The notes: generated by a model not told the origin, from the sequence alone. DNA of 64,000 bases from Amycolatopsis circi (GCF_003385235.1 NZ_PQIA01000017.1:1-64000), one strand, 5' to 3'; positions 1 through 8,608 are shown, counted from the stretch's first letter. Program-made: numbers and translations.

Positions 1-818
1 GGGTAGTGGTGGTCGAGCAGTTTGTCCGCGGTTTGGTGCAGGCGTTCGACCTTGCCGCAGGTCTGCGGGTGGTACGGGCTGGAGTGGATCACCCGGATCC
101 CGTGGTCGCGGGCGAGGGTGCGGGAGAAACGGCTGGTCAGGGTCTTGTCCTTGGCGCGGTCGCGGTGCGCGAACGCGGCGCCGTTGTCGGCCAGCGCCAT
201 GCCCGGGGCGCCCCATTCGGCGATCGCCTTGTCCATCGCGGCCAGCGCCGCCTCGACCGTTTCGGCCGGTGCGACGTGGGAGGCGACCCAGGCCCGGGAG
301 CAGTCGTCGATCACGTCGACGGCCACGACCTTCGTGCCGTCGGCCAGCGTGTGCCGGGTGCCGTCGATCTGGTAGCAGTCCCTCGGCCGGGCGTAGGAGA
401 ACCGCCGCCAGGACGACCGGGGCCGTTTGGCCGGGTTCTTCGCCAGCAGGCCCGCCCGGTCCAGGACCCGGTTGACCGTCGCCCGGACCGGCACCCGCCA
501 GCCCCGCCCGGCCCAGTCCTGCTCGGCGGCGAGCGTTTCCAGCGCGGCCCGGATGTTGTCCGCGCCGTTGTCCGGGGCCAGCTCCCCGCGCAACCGCACG
601 ATCGCCGACACCACCTGCTCCGGCGTCGCGGTCGGACTGGTCCTCGGCCGACGCGACCGCGGCTCCCACCGCCCTTCTTCCTCGATCCGCTTGCGGTGCC
701 GGTAGAACGTGCGCGGATTCACCCCGTTGACCCGGCACCACTGGGCCACGTTGTCGATCTTCGCACCGGCAACCAGAGTCGCGTCCATGAGACGCATCAT
801 CGCCTGCTTCCTCGCCAT
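1..818 (-). CDS. IS481-type DDE transposase, 3' end beyond window
   Basis: This is a DDE/integrase-core transposase that cuts and joins its own element's ends. The visible 272 residues start at the ATG at 818. There is an N-terminal helix-turn-helix region with RVNGVNPRTFYRHRKR, then the rve core. Catalytic candidates are the Asp of YQIDGT (about residue 152), the Asp of LADNGAAF (about 211) and the Glu of GKVERLHQ (about 258). The PYHPQTCGKVER stretch is typical of IS481 transposases. No frameshift is visible in the part shown. The C-terminus and stop are missing because of the window edge, so it could be intact. Long plus-strand ORFs over the same DNA are shadows. Confidence 0.85.
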   Translation of the reverse strand, partial: MARKQAMMRLMDATLVAGAKIDNVAQWCRVNGVNPRTFYRHRKRIEEEGRWEPRSRRPRTSPTATPEQVVSAIVRLRGELAPDNGADNIRAALETLAAEQDWAGRGWRVPVRATVNRVLDRAGLLAKNPAKRPRSSWRRFSYARPRDCYQIDGTRHTLADGTKVVAVDVIDDCSRAWVASHVAPAETVEAALAAMDKAIAEWGAPGMALADNGAAFAHRDRAKDKTLTSRFSRTLARDHGIRVIHSSPYHPQTCGKVERLHQTADKLLDHHY

Positions 819-893
819 GGCCCAAGCCAAAACGACGACCAAGCGACACATCACCAAAGACACGCCCTACGCCACAACTCATGAGACTGAACA
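1..893 (-). mobile_element. IS481-type insertion sequence, one end plus transposase (partial)
   Basis: The element runs off the left edge. Its visible end is placed at about 893, where the minus strand begins TGTTCAGTCTCATGAG, a plausible terminal inverted repeat, followed about 75 bp inward by the transposase start. The flank starting at 894 is half of a palindromic repeat seen elsewhere in the window, which supports this boundary. The other terminal repeat and the target duplication lie outside the window, so the end is inferred from the flank and the family and has not been compared with a second terminus. Confidence 0.65.
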
Positions 894-923
894 CCGGTTA
901 GAACCGGCGTAGCCACTCACGAG
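894..923. repeat. Half of a palindromic intergenic repeat, interrupted by the IS
   Basis: The sequence reads CCGGTTAGAACCGG, then CGTAGC, then CACTCACGAG. Complete palindromes at 16639-16684 and 33586-33631 have the same inner core (CCGGTTCTAACCGG, here on the other strand) and the same outer CACTCACGA arm. The expected matching left arm is absent and the IS end lies there instead. The simplest reading is that the IS inserted into the repeat. Confidence 0.6.
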
Positions 924-1047
924 GCCCGCGAGGAGCTGCCGCAGGCGTATCTGGACCGGGTGCGTCCGCGACCCGTCTGACTTCGGACATCCGCTGTTCA
1001 CGCCGCCTAGGGCAGTGCCGGAAAAACCGGACAGTAATCTGACGCAC

Positions 1048-2736
1048 ATGAGTCGGTTTGTGGACACACTCGTCGGGACTGCGGCGGACCGGGGGCAACG
1101 GCGCGGCATGGTGACCGGCGAGCCCAAGGAGCCGGTGCGCCGGACCTGGGCCCAGGTGCACGACGAAGCGCGCCGGATCGCGGGCGGGCTGGTCAGCGGC
1201 GGATTGAAGCCGGGAAGCGCGGTGGCGGTGCTGGCCGCCGCCCCGGTGCTCATCGCGCCGACCGTGCAGGCGGTGTGGCTCACCGGCGGCAGCGTGACGA
1301 TGCTGCACCAGCCGACGCCGCGCACCGACCTCGCCGAATGGGCCGAGGACACGGTGAAGGTGCTCGAGATGATCGGGGCCGAGTTGGTCGTGCTGGGCGA
1401 ACCCTTCGACCAGCTCGCCCCGGTGCTCGAGGGCAAGGGCATCAGCTACCGGCTGATCTCCGAACTGGCGGCCGCGCAACCGCTGGCCGAGATCGTGAAG
1501 ACCGCCGAGGGCGACACCGCGCTGCTGCAGCTGACCAGCGGATCCACCGCGGAGCCGAAGGCCGTCCGGATCACCTACGGCAACCTGTACACCAACGTCA
1601 AGGCGATGGTCGACCGCGCGGAGTTCGAGTTCGACACCGACGTGATGGTGTCGTGGCTGCCGACCTTCCACGACATGGGCATGGTCGGCTTCCTGACCGT
1701 GCCGATGACGTTCGGCGTCGAACTGGTCAAGATCACCCCGGTCGAATTCCTGACCGGGCCGCTGATCTGGCCGGAGCTGATCAGCAAGTACGGCGGCACC
1801 ACGACGGCCGCGCCGAACTTCGCGTACGCCATCGTCGGCAAGCGCATGGCGCGAGTCGAGGACGACAACGCCTACGACCTGTCGAAGCTGCGCATCGCGC
1901 TCAACGGCGCGGAGCCGATCGACGAAACGGCCGTGCAGACCTTTGTGGACGCCGGAAAGCGGTTCAACATGCCGCCCGAGTGCGTGTTCCCCGCGTACGG
2001 CATGGCAGAGGCGACGCTGGCGGTCTCGTTCGCGCCGCTGTTCACCGGCCTCACCCTGGACGTCGTCGAGGCGGACGCTCTGGAAGCCGACAACCGCGCA
2101 GTGCCAGTCCCCGAAGGCGACCCTCGCCGCGGCACGGACGAGGTGCGCTCGTTCGCCCTGCTGGGCCGCCCGCTGGACGGCCTGGAAGCGGACATCGTCG
2201 ACGAATCCGGTGCCGAACTGGGCGATCGTCAGGTCGGCGAGATCCGCCTGCGCGGCGAGGCCGTGACGCCCGGCTACCTGACGGTCAACGGCCCGGTGGA
2301 CACGCAGGACCCGGACGGCTGGATGAAGACCGGCGACCTGGGTTACCTGGCCGACGGCCAGATCGTGATCTGCGGCCGCCGCAAGGACGTCATCATCATG
2401 GGCGGCCGCAACCTGTACCCGACAGACATCGAGCGTGCCGCTGGCTCGGTGGACGGCGTCCGGGCAGGCAACGCGGTCGCGGTCCGCCTGGACGCGGGCA
2501 GCCGTCGCGAGCGCTTCGCCGTGGTCGTGGAGTCCAAACTGGCCGGTGACGCCGCCGAGGAAACCCGCTTGTCCAAGGAAATCGCCGCCCGGGTCCGGGA
2601 CGCGGTGGACATGCGCCCCTTCGCAGTGGTGGTGCTTCCGGCGGGGAGCTTGCCCAAGACCCCTTCCGGCAAGGTGAAGCGGGCGGCTACCGCGGCGCAG
2701 TATGCGGAGAAGATCGCCAAGAACGCGGACAGTTGA
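1048..2736 (+). CDS. Fatty acyl-AMP ligase / FadD-type acyl-activating enzyme
   Basis: This ANL-superfamily enzyme activates a fatty acid with ATP to the acyl-adenylate, for transfer to an acyl carrier protein or CoA. The 562 residues show the P-loop TSGSTAEPK (about 163), the acyl-AMP ligase signature WLPTFHDMGM (His about 208), YGMAE (about 316), GWMKTGDLG (about 428), GRRKDVIIMGGRNLYP, and the C-terminal PSGK with the adenylation Lys at about 542. The HDMGM motif and the SRRERFAVVVE segment favour the acyl-AMP ligase branch over acyl-CoA synthetases. The ATG at 1048 is chosen; an in-frame GTG at 1015 would add 11 residues that look unrelated to the fold. No polyketide synthase or carrier protein is adjacent, so the acceptor is unknown. 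Confidence 0.85.
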   Translation: MSRFVDTLVGTAADRGQRRGMVTGEPKEPVRRTWAQVHDEARRIAGGLVSGGLKPGSAVAVLAAAPVLIAPTVQAVWLTGGSVTMLHQPTPRTDLAEWAEDTVKVLEMIGAELVVLGEPFDQLAPVLEGKGISYRLISELAAAQPLAEIVKTAEGDTALLQLTSGSTAEPKAVRITYGNLYTNVKAMVDRAEFEFDTDVMVSWLPTFHDMGMVGFLTVPMTFGVELVKITPVEFLTGPLIWPELISKYGGTTTAAPNFAYAIVGKRMARVEDDNAYDLSKLRIALNGAEPIDETAVQTFVDAGKRFNMPPECVFPAYGMAEATLAVSFAPLFTGLTLDVVEADALEADNRAVPVPEGDPRRGTDEVRSFALLGRPLDGLEADIVDESGAELGDRQVGEIRLRGEAVTPGYLTVNGPVDTQDPDGWMKTGDLGYLADGQIVICGRRKDVIIMGGRNLYPTDIERAAGSVDGVRAGNAVAVRLDAGSRRERFAVVVESKLAGDAAEETRLSKEIAARVRDAVDMRPFAVVVLPAGSLPKTPSGKVKRAATAAQYAEKIAKNADS

Positions 2737-2792
2737 TCTTTCCCGGCCGTTCGCGGGTTTTCGCCAGGCGACCGGGCCGCACCTGAACGCGA

Positions 2793-2829
2793 CGAAGGCC
2801 GCTTCGAGGGTTCCTCGAAGCGGCCTTCG
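2793..2829. terminator. Bidirectional hairpin terminator
   Basis: A perfect 17-bp stem (CGAAGGCCGCTTCGAGG) with a GTT loop lies between the convergent acyl-AMP ligase and DivIVA-domain genes. There is no strong T-tract, as is common for high-GC terminators, but the position and stem support termination from both sides. Confidence 0.8.
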
Positions 2830-2846
2830 CGGCAGAATTCGCGGAA

Positions 2847-3215
2847 TTACCGGCCGGGCAGCCGTTCGGCCGGGGCTTCGGCGACGACGGGCCAGGCGGC
2901 GCGCCCCGCGGTGGCCTCGCTGTGGTCCCGGCTTCCCGGGATCATCGGGGCCCGCCGTCCGGAGCGTTCGGCCAGCTGCGTCTCCGCCTCGTCAAGAAAC
3001 TGGTCGACCTCGCGCTCGTCATATCCGCGCTTGCCGATCAGCGGCTTGGAGAACAGCACGTGGTGGACCTCGGCCGCGGTGAGATCGTCCTCGTCGGCGA
3101 TCGTCTTGGCGATCCGCCGCACGAAGTCGTCGACCTCCTGCTTGGCGTAGCCGCGACGGCCGATCGGGGCGTTACCGAAAGCGACCTCAGCGAGATCCTC
3201 GGCGGTAAACGACAT
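2847..3215 (-). CDS. Small DivIVA-domain protein
   Basis: The 122-residue protein carries two consecutive DivIVA-like half-motifs, each of the form RGY-x-x-x-EVD-x-[19 protein letters not shown] (about residues 18-35) and [18 protein letters not shown] (about 60-77). Such short proteins are widespread in actinobacteria. Full-length DivIVA/Wag31 marks curved membranes at poles and septa and guides tip growth, but this one lacks the long coiled coil, so its role is unknown. The C-terminal 40 residues are Ala/Arg/Pro-rich and look disordered. The ATG is preceded by GGAGAA at good spacing. It is a single gene that converges on the acyl-AMP ligase. Confidence 0.8.
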   Translation of the reverse strand: MSFTAEDLAEVAFGNAPIGRRGYAKQEVDDFVRRIAKTIADEDDLTAAEVHHVLFSKPLIGKRGYDEREVDQFLDEAETQLAERSGRRAPMIPGSRDHSEATAGRAAWPVVAEAPAERLPGR

Positions 3216-3451
3216 GGATCATTCTCCGATTCAGGGTCGGGGTGATGCGTTCTCCTGAACCCGTCCTAACCGGTCCCGGCGACCCCGGGAAGCCCGCACC
3301 CGCCGGGACGACTCGATCAGGGCCCCAGAAGCCGCCCATCGAGTGAGAATTCCGTCACGCACGGCCACCGCGACTCACCCACACGCACAACGGCCCAAAC
3401 GACCCCGACGAGGTCGCGCGCAGTATCGCCGATCCGCCGATCCGGAGTGTG

Positions 3452-3512
3452 GAAGTCCGTGAGGGGAACCCTGAGGGAATCAGAGTCCGTCAGGGTTCCC
3501 CTCACGGACTTC
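3452..3512. terminator. Long palindrome downstream of pth, likely terminator
   Basis: A perfect 23-bp inverted repeat (3452-3474 against 3490-3512, beginning GAAGTCCGTGAGGGGAACC) encloses a 15-nt loop and ends 19 bp past the pth stop. It is the natural terminator of the rplY-pth operon. The rest of the 316-bp gap 3216-3531 holds only the DivIVA gene's upstream region; a 62-codon ORF there overlaps the hairpin and is not convincing. Confidence 0.7.
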
Positions 3513-3531
3513 TGCGGGACGGGCAGAAGGC

Positions 3532-4125
3532 TCAGGCCGCGTGAAACGCGTTCTGCGCCGCCGCCAGCCCCTGCGAAAGCAACGCCTCAGTAGCGTCCGC
3601 GCACCGGTCGACCTCGAACGGGAGCTCCTTGCGCTCGACCGTCGAGAAATCCTTCAGCACGAAATCCGCCGGATCCTGCCTGCCCGGCGGCCGCCCGATG
3701 CCGAAACGCACGCGGTAGTAGTCGCGCGTGCCGAGCGATTTGGTGATGGACCGCAGTCCGTTGTGCCCGTTGTCGCCGCCGCCGAGCTTGAGCTTCAGCG
3801 CGCCGAAATCGACGTCCAGCTCGTCGTGCACCACCACGACGCCGGACGGCGGGACCTTGAAGAACCGGGCCGCGCCGACCACCGGACCGCCGGAGAGGTT
3901 CATGAACGACCGCGGCTTCACCAGCACCACGCGGGAGCCCGAAAGCCTGCCCTCGAGCACCTCGGCCCCGCTGCGATGGGCCTTGAACTTGCCGCCGACC
4001 CGATGGGCCAGCTCGTCGAGCACCATGAACCCGACGTTGTGCCGGTTTCCGGCGTACTGCGGCCCGGGATTGCCAAGGCCGGCGAGCAGAATCAGCTCGC
4101 CGGCCCCGGGCAGGTCTTCACTCAC
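3532..4125 (-). CDS. pth: Peptidyl-tRNA hydrolase
   Basis: This enzyme hydrolyses the ester between peptide and tRNA on peptidyl-tRNAs dropped by stalled ribosomes, recycling tRNA in the cytoplasm. It is 197 residues, a normal length. [21 protein letters not shown] carries the catalytic His (about residue 29), followed by [18 protein letters not shown] with the conserved Asp, and [12 protein letters not shown]. It lies 10 bp downstream of rplY on the same strand, the classic rplY-pth pairing, and is followed by the long hairpin at 3452-3512. Confidence 0.95.
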   Translation of the reverse strand: MSEDLPGAGELILLAGLGNPGPQYAGNRHNVGFMVLDELAHRVGGKFKAHRSGAEVLEGRLSGSRVVLVKPRSFMNLSGGPVVGAARFFKVPPSGVVVVHDELDVDFGALKLKLGGGDNGHNGLRSITKSLGTRDYYRVRFGIGRPPGRQDPADFVLKDFSTVERKELPFEVDRCADATEALLSQGLAAAQNAFHAA

Positions 4126-4135
4126 GAAAGCGAGT

Positions 4136-4735
4136 TTATTCGGCGGCTTCGGCAGCGGCTTCCTCGGCTTCGGCGTCCTCGTCAGCGGAGCCGCGCGGGG
4201 CCTCGTTGACGGCGACGACGAGCGCCTCGGGGTCGGTGACCAGCTCGGCGCCCGCGGGCAGGCTGATCTGGCTGGCGGTGATCTGGGTGCCCGCCTCGAT
4301 GCCCTCGACGGAGACCTCGAACTGCTCCGGGATGTGCAGCGCCTCGACCTCGACCTGGATCGTGTCGATGTCCTGGGCGACCAGGGTGCCCGGGCCAGGG
4401 GTGCCGGAGACGACGACCGGGACGTCGACGGTGACCTTCTCGCCGCGCTTGACGACCAGCAGGTCGACGTGCTCGATGTAGTTCTTGAGCGGGTGGACCA
4501 CGATGGTCTTGGTCAGCGCCAGCTCGACGGCGCCCTGCAGGTCGAGCGTGATGACGGCGTTGGTGCCGTTCTCGCGGACGACGCGGGCGAACTCGATGGC
4601 CGGCAGCGCGAAGTGCCGCGGGTCCGAGCCGTGCCCGTAGAGCACCGCGGGGATTTTGCCGGCGCGACGGGTGCGGCGGGCGGCACCCTTTCCGAACTCG
4701 GTGCGCGGTTCGACGGAAAGACGTACCTCGGACAC
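4136..4735 (-). CDS. rplY: 50S ribosomal protein L25 / general stress protein Ctc
   Basis: It binds 5S rRNA in the large subunit. The 199 residues comprise an N-terminal L25 beta-barrel domain ([30 protein letters not shown]) and the C-terminal TL5/Ctc domain ([35 protein letters not shown]), with an acidic Ala/Glu tail typical of actinobacterial Ctc. The GTG at 4735 is chosen because AAGGAG ends nine bases upstream; the upstream TTG at 4753 lies before that site. It is first gene of the rplY-pth operon. In mycobacteria prs-glmU lies nearby, but here about 6.4 kb of other genes intervene. Confidence 0.93.
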   Translation of the reverse strand: MSEVRLSVEPRTEFGKGAARRTRRAGKIPAVLYGHGSDPRHFALPAIEFARVVRENGTNAVITLDLQGAVELALTKTIVVHPLKNYIEHVDLLVVKRGEKVTVDVPVVVSGTPGPGTLVAQDIDTIQVEVEALHIPEQFEVSVEGIEAGTQITASQISLPAGAELVTDPEALVVAVNEAPRGSADEDAEAEEAAAEAAE

Positions 4736-5060
4736 GGTGTAGCACTCCTTCAATCACACGACGTGCGGCAGGGGGCGGCGGGATCGTCGATCTCTGCTCG
4801 GGGGCGGTTGTGCACGGCGGCGAGATTGCGGGCGTGAGCAGACCACGGGGCTTCTCGAGCCGCCGCGTCGATCACGCCGGGCACCTACAGGCGCACCCGC
4901 CTCGCCGAGACAACCCGAGAAGTGTAAACCAGCCGGTCCGCGCGGGCACGCACCGGGTAGGGAGAGGCTCCCCCGGGCGGGTGGGTGACGACACAATTCC
5001 CGTCCCGCCCGCCGTTCTCGCGGGGGTGGCATGATTCCCGCGGAAAGAGGGGCGGCCGAC
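4736..5060. other. Divergent intergenic region, no gene seen
   Basis: About 325 bp between rplY (minus) and the lipoprotein gene (plus). It must hold promoters for both. I see no tRNA, riboswitch fold or clear sigma-70-type pair that I would defend. The only usable signal is GAAAGAGGGG just before the lipoprotein start. Confidence 0.5.
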
Positions 5061-6176
5061 ATGCGGGTTCGATGGACTGCGACAGCACTGGTGCTGCTGG
5101 GCGGGCTTCTGGCGGGCTGCCAGGTCGCGGTGACGGGCACGGCGGGCCTGTCCGATGCCGACCGGCAGCTGGCTACGCAGCGTGCGCAGCAGCAGACGGC
5201 GGTCGACGCCGCGCTGCAGGCGCTGGAGCAGGCGCCGGCGTTGCAATACGACGCGACGCTGAAGGACGGCGCCGGCAACCCGGCGACGCTGACGTATCGC
5301 GTCGCGCGCGACGGCAACGGCTTCGGCGCGCTGCCGTTGGAAGGCAAGTCCGTGCGGATCACCGAACCGGACGGGCAGCTGTACCTCGCGGCCGACGCGG
5401 ACTACTGGAAGTCGCACGGCCTGGAGGAGAACAGCACCCAGTTCGGCGGCGGATGGGTGCACACCGTCGGGAGCGAACTGCCGGTCGACCCGGCCGCCCG
5501 GCTGGCCCCGCCGAAGCTCGCCGGCGAACTGCGCAAGGCGCTCGGCGGACTCGGGACCGGCGCGCCGCGGAAGCAGAAGCTGCCGGACGGCACCGAGGTG
5601 TACGACCTCGGCGGCGCGCTGCAGGTGACCACTGCCGAACCGCATCGGGTCACCGGGTTCGCGCCGGCGCTGCTCGACCCGCGCGGCGGCCCGAAGCTGG
5701 GTGCGGCGTTCCGCGTCCGGCCGCTCAGCGATGCTGAGATCAAGCAGTTCCACACCGATTTCAACGCCGCGGTCGACGCGGTCGGGCAGCCGTTCGACGG
5801 CCTCGCGCAGGCGAGCGTCACGGTGCTCAACGACAAACTCGACTGCCAGGACTACGTCGGTTCCTGCAAGACCACAGTGGACGTTTCGAACAGCGTCGTC
5901 GGCAATCAGCCGGGCTCGAAACCGAACGTGCACATCAAGCTTTCGGTGGAGATCAGCGCGGACACGCTCGGCTCGCAAAGCTGCGCCACCGAGGGCGACG
6001 CGGCCGCGGACGCGACCATCACGATGTCCTGTTCGGTCAAATTCAGCCTGCCCAACCGCACCGCGAGCTACCAGGTGCTGGCGAAGCCGACGGCGGTCGC
6101 CGAGGTGCGGTCGCCGGTCGACGCGAACGCGGTGAAGGCGAAGCTGGCCACCGCGTTCGCCGCGCTCGGCGGCTGA
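5061..6176 (+). CDS. Secreted lipoprotein of unknown function
   Basis: The 371-residue protein starts with a lipoprotein signal peptide, MRVRWTATALVLLGGLLAGC, with lipobox LLAGC and lipidated Cys20. The mature part contains a helical segment (DADRQLATQRAQQQTAVDAAL), then a beta-rich region with TLTYRVARDG and TEPDGQLYLAADADYWK, and pairs of cysteines late in the chain (LDCQDYVGSCKT, SCATEG, MSCSV) that may form disulfides. No enzyme motif is recognised. The ATG at 5061 is preferred over 5031 because only it places the signal peptide at the N-terminus and it follows a purine-rich stretch. In mycobacteria a lipoprotein gene (lpqT) also lies beside rplY, but I cannot show homology. Confidence 0.75.
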   Translation: MRVRWTATALVLLGGLLAGCQVAVTGTAGLSDADRQLATQRAQQQTAVDAALQALEQAPALQYDATLKDGAGNPATLTYRVARDGNGFGALPLEGKSVRITEPDGQLYLAADADYWKSHGLEENSTQFGGGWVHTVGSELPVDPAARLAPPKLAGELRKALGGLGTGAPRKQKLPDGTEVYDLGGALQVTTAEPHRVTGFAPALLDPRGGPKLGAAFRVRPLSDAEIKQFHTDFNAAVDAVGQPFDGLAQASVTVLNDKLDCQDYVGSCKTTVDVSNSVVGNQPGSKPNVHIKLSVEISADTLGSQSCATEGDAAADATITMSCSVKFSLPNRTASYQVLAKPTAVAEVRSPVDANAVKAKLATAFAALGG

Positions 6177-6278
6177 CCTGCACGCTCACCTCGGGGTGCG
6201 CTTCTTCCGTTGAAGTAGCCGAAGACCGATCCTTACCATCGGCTGCGACGAGACGGACTTTCTTTTCGAGGAGCGGCA

Positions 6279-6923
6279 ATGAGCAAGCTGGTGGTGTTCG
6301 GCGCAACGGGATTCGCCGGCGGCCGGATCACCGACGAGGCGCTGCGGCGCGGGCACTCCGTGACCGGGGTCGCGCGCAAGGCCGAGGGTTTGCCCTCCGG
6401 TGTCGAGGCGCGGTCGGGGTCGATGCACGACGCGGAATTCGTCGCTTCGGTGGCCAAGGGCGCTGACGTGCTGGTGATCGCGACGCCGGGCCGCGCGGAC
6501 GACGAAGGCCGCCGTCTGGTGGACGCCCTGCCGACGCTGGTGGAAGCGGCTCGCGCGAACGGCGCGCGGCTGGCGATCGTCGGCGGCGCCGGTTCGCTGC
6601 GCGTCAGCGAGGACGGGCCGCGCGTGATCGACACCCCGGAGTTCCCGGAGGAGTACAAGCCGGAGGCGGGCAGTCACGTCCTCGTCCTGGAGGCGCTGCG
6701 CGAACTGCCCGGCGACGTCGACTGGTTCTACGTCAGCCCGGCGGCCGAGTTCGGTTCCTGGATCCCCGGCGAACGCACCGGCAAGTTCCGCCTCGGCGGC
6801 GACGTGCTGGTCAGCGACGCCGACGGCCGCTCCCACATCAGCGGCGCGGACCTGGCGATCGCGTTCCTGGACGAGATCGAAGAGCCGAAGCACTCGCGCG
6901 CCCGGTTCACGCTGGCGTACTGA
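6279..6923 (+). CDS. NmrA/BVR-B-like NAD(P)-binding reductase
   Basis: This Rossmann-fold protein of the atypical short-chain dehydrogenase class has 214 residues. GATGFAGGRITDEALRRGH (about 5-23) is the dinucleotide-binding loop, VTGVARK follows beta-2, and ADVLVIATPGR and LAIVGGAGSLRV continue the fold. There is no Ser-Tyr-Lys catalytic set, which is usual for this group of putative epimerases or redox sensors. The start is supported by GAGGAG seven bases upstream. Its substrate is unknown. It converges on the lipase gene, with a hairpin between them. Confidence 0.8.
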   Translation: MSKLVVFGATGFAGGRITDEALRRGHSVTGVARKAEGLPSGVEARSGSMHDAEFVASVAKGADVLVIATPGRADDEGRRLVDALPTLVEAARANGARLAIVGGAGSLRVSEDGPRVIDTPEFPEEYKPEAGSHVLVLEALRELPGDVDWFYVSPAAEFGSWIPGERTGKFRLGGDVLVSDADGRSHISGADLAIAFLDEIEEPKHSRARFTLAY

Positions 6924-6929
6924 GCGCGG

Positions 6930-6961
6930 AACCCGGTGATGCTTCGCGGCACCACCGGGTT
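6930..6961. terminator. Bidirectional hairpin terminator
   Basis: AACCCGGTG (6930-6938) pairs with CACCGGGTT (6953-6961), followed by TT. It sits between the convergent reductase and lipase genes. Confidence 0.7.
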
Positions 6962-6971
6962 TTGCAGTGCG

Positions 6972-7820
6972 TCAGCCGGGAGATCCGGCGGTGCAAAGGA
7001 ATTTCTCGGCGTGCGCCGGGTCGAGCGCATTGGTGACCAGGTTCCAGACGTTGAGGTCGTAGGCCTCGCCGATGTGCCCGACGGGGTCGAACGGGCAGGT
7101 GTCCTGGACGTATTCGTTCGTGACGCCCTGCTCGCGCACGAAAGACGTTTCGGTGGGCGTGACTAGTTCGTCGACCCGCGACGTGAGGACGGTGTAGCGC
7201 ACGCCGGGCTGCGCGATGGGACCGTTCGTGAGCGTCTGGACCGCGCTGCCGTCGGTGATCAGGTTGTCGCAAGCTGGGCAGCCGACCGCGGCGAGCGCTT
7301 TGCCGACCTCGTCGCGCGCTCCCAGCAGGTAGGCCAGCTTCGTCAGCCCGGCGAATGTGGTGCCGTGCGTTGGCGGCGCGATCGCCACGACGGAACCGAT
7401 CCGGTCGGCGATGCCTTGCGTCTTCGTGACGTACAGGGACTGGAATCCGCCCTCGGAGTGCCCGACCAGATCCACTTGCACCGCACCGGTTTCCGCCAGT
7501 ACTTCGCCGACGAACTGCTTGATTTCCGTTGCGGAGTCAGCGATCGGGCGAAGTCCGCCGACTACCGGAAACTGCGGGTACGCGCCGTAGGTCCGGCTGA
7601 AGGTGCAGTATCCCTTGGCAGCGACGTGATCCTGCAGGTAGTTCAAGTCCTCATAGGACGTCGCGCCGAGTCCGTGCAGGAACACCACCGGACGCGGATG
7701 CGCCGCGCTCGGCCGGCATCCGGGATCGTTGACGCCGCCGGTCCTTGCCGCGGCGGTGGCTGGGGCGGCGAACGCGGCGGTCAGCAATGCCGCGGCGGCC
7801 AGGACGATGCGCAACCTCAT
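6972..7820 (-). CDS. Secreted alpha/beta-hydrolase, lipase-like
   Basis: This exported esterase/lipase has 282 residues. A Sec signal peptide (MRLRIVLAAAALLTAAFAAP, cleavage near ATAAA) precedes the alpha/beta-hydrolase domain. VVFLHGLGA (49-53) forms the oxyanion region, DLVGHSEGG carries nucleophile Ser122, SRVDELVTP offers Asp217, and DPVGHIGEAYD offers His249. This matches extracellular triacylglycerol lipases of actinomycetes. Several Cys in the mature part could form disulfides (CPAC, TCPF). It is divergent from the TetR gene at 7931, with two operator-like palindromes between them, so the lipase is the probable regulated target. Confidence 0.87.
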   Translation of the reverse strand: MRLRIVLAAAALLTAAFAAPATAAARTGGVNDPGCRPSAAHPRPVVFLHGLGATSYEDLNYLQDHVAAKGYCTFSRTYGAYPQFPVVGGLRPIADSATEIKQFVGEVLAETGAVQVDLVGHSEGGFQSLYVTKTQGIADRIGSVVAIAPPTHGTTFAGLTKLAYLLGARDEVGKALAAVGCPACDNLITDGSAVQTLTNGPIAQPGVRYTVLTSRVDELVTPTETSFVREQGVTNEYVQDTCPFDPVGHIGEAYDLNVWNLVTNALDPAHAEKFLCTAGSPG

Positions 7821-7853
7821 CGGAGCGGTCCTTCCCTGTCGTCCTTGACAGTG

Positions 7854-7886
7854 GATACCCGGGGGTATTGGATACCTGAAGGTATT
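7854..7886. promoter_or_regulatory. Tandem operator-like palindromes for the TetR regulator
   Basis: GATACC-N4-GGTATT occurs twice, at 7854-7869 and 7871-7886, offset by 17 bp. It lies in the 110-bp divergent gap between lipase and TetR genes, a usual position for a TetR operator controlling both. Confidence 0.6.
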
Positions 7887-7930
7887 GAGCGGACTGATCC
7901 AGTGTCAACCCCCGGATGAGGGAGAAGCCG

Positions 7931-8608
7931 ATGACCGGCCGGACGCGGCCGACACGGGCGGAGACCCGGCGGCGCATTCTCGACGCGGCCTTCGCCGTGT
8001 TCGGGGAACAGGGCATCGCCGCGACGAAACTGACCGAGGTGGCCGCGGCGGCCGGGCTGACGAAAGGCGCGGTCTACTCGAGTTTCGCGTCGAAAGACGA
8101 GCTGGTGCTGGCGTTGATGGAAGAGCACGCCGCGCACCGGCTCGAAGCGAGCCTGGCGGGTTTCGCGGGAGCGGACGACGGCGGCGCGGGATTGGCGAAC
8201 GTCGCCGCGGTGCTGATGTACGAAATGCGCGCCGACGCGGTGTGGCACCGGTTGCTGGCCGAGTTCTTCGCGATGGCGCACCACGACGACCGGCGGCGCG
8301 ACGCATTGCGCCGGCGCCGCCGGGAAGTTCGCGACACGATCGCGCGTGCGTTGAACCGGCTCGCCGAGGGGTTGGACCTCGAACTTCCGTTGCCTGCCGA
8401 GGAATTCGCCGTCGTGCTGCTCGCGTTGAGCAACGGATTGGCCGTGGAAGCCGACATCGACGACGAAGCGGTGCCAGACGGTCTCCTCGGCCGAGTGCTG
8501 ACGTTGATCGCCGGGGACGCCGTCGCGAAGGTGCAGGCGGCGGCTAGCGACCCCGCAGTTCAGCCACCACCGGCGCGAAAGTCTCCATCATCGCCTCGAA
8601 AACGGTGA
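7931..8608 (+). CDS. TetR-family regulator
   Basis: A one-component DNA-binding regulator of 225 residues from the ATG at 7931, preferred over 7916 because GAGGGAG precedes it. The N-terminal helix-turn-helix contains RAETRRRILDAAFAVFGEQG, TKLTEVAAAAGLTKGAVYSSFASKDEL, followed by an Arg-rich helical ligand-binding region. The C-terminal tail (QPPPARKSPSSPRKR) overlaps the end of the convergent LLM gene by 65 bp. It probably represses itself and the divergent lipase through the palindromes at 7854-7886. Confidence 0.85.
   Translation: MTGRTRPTRAETRRRILDAAFAVFGEQGIAATKLTEVAAAAGLTKGAVYSSFASKDELVLALMEEHAAHRLEASLAGFAGADDGGAGLANVAAVLMYEMRADAVWHRLLAEFFAMAHHDDRRRDALRRRRREVRDTIARALNRLAEGLDLELPLPAEEFAVVLLALSNGLAVEADIDDEAVPDGLLGRVLTLIAGDAVAKVQAAASDPAVQPPPARKSPSSPRKR

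Noticed and set aside
3317..3505. 62-codon frame beside pth
   Set aside because: Its start lies in the long terminator palindrome and codon use is atypical.
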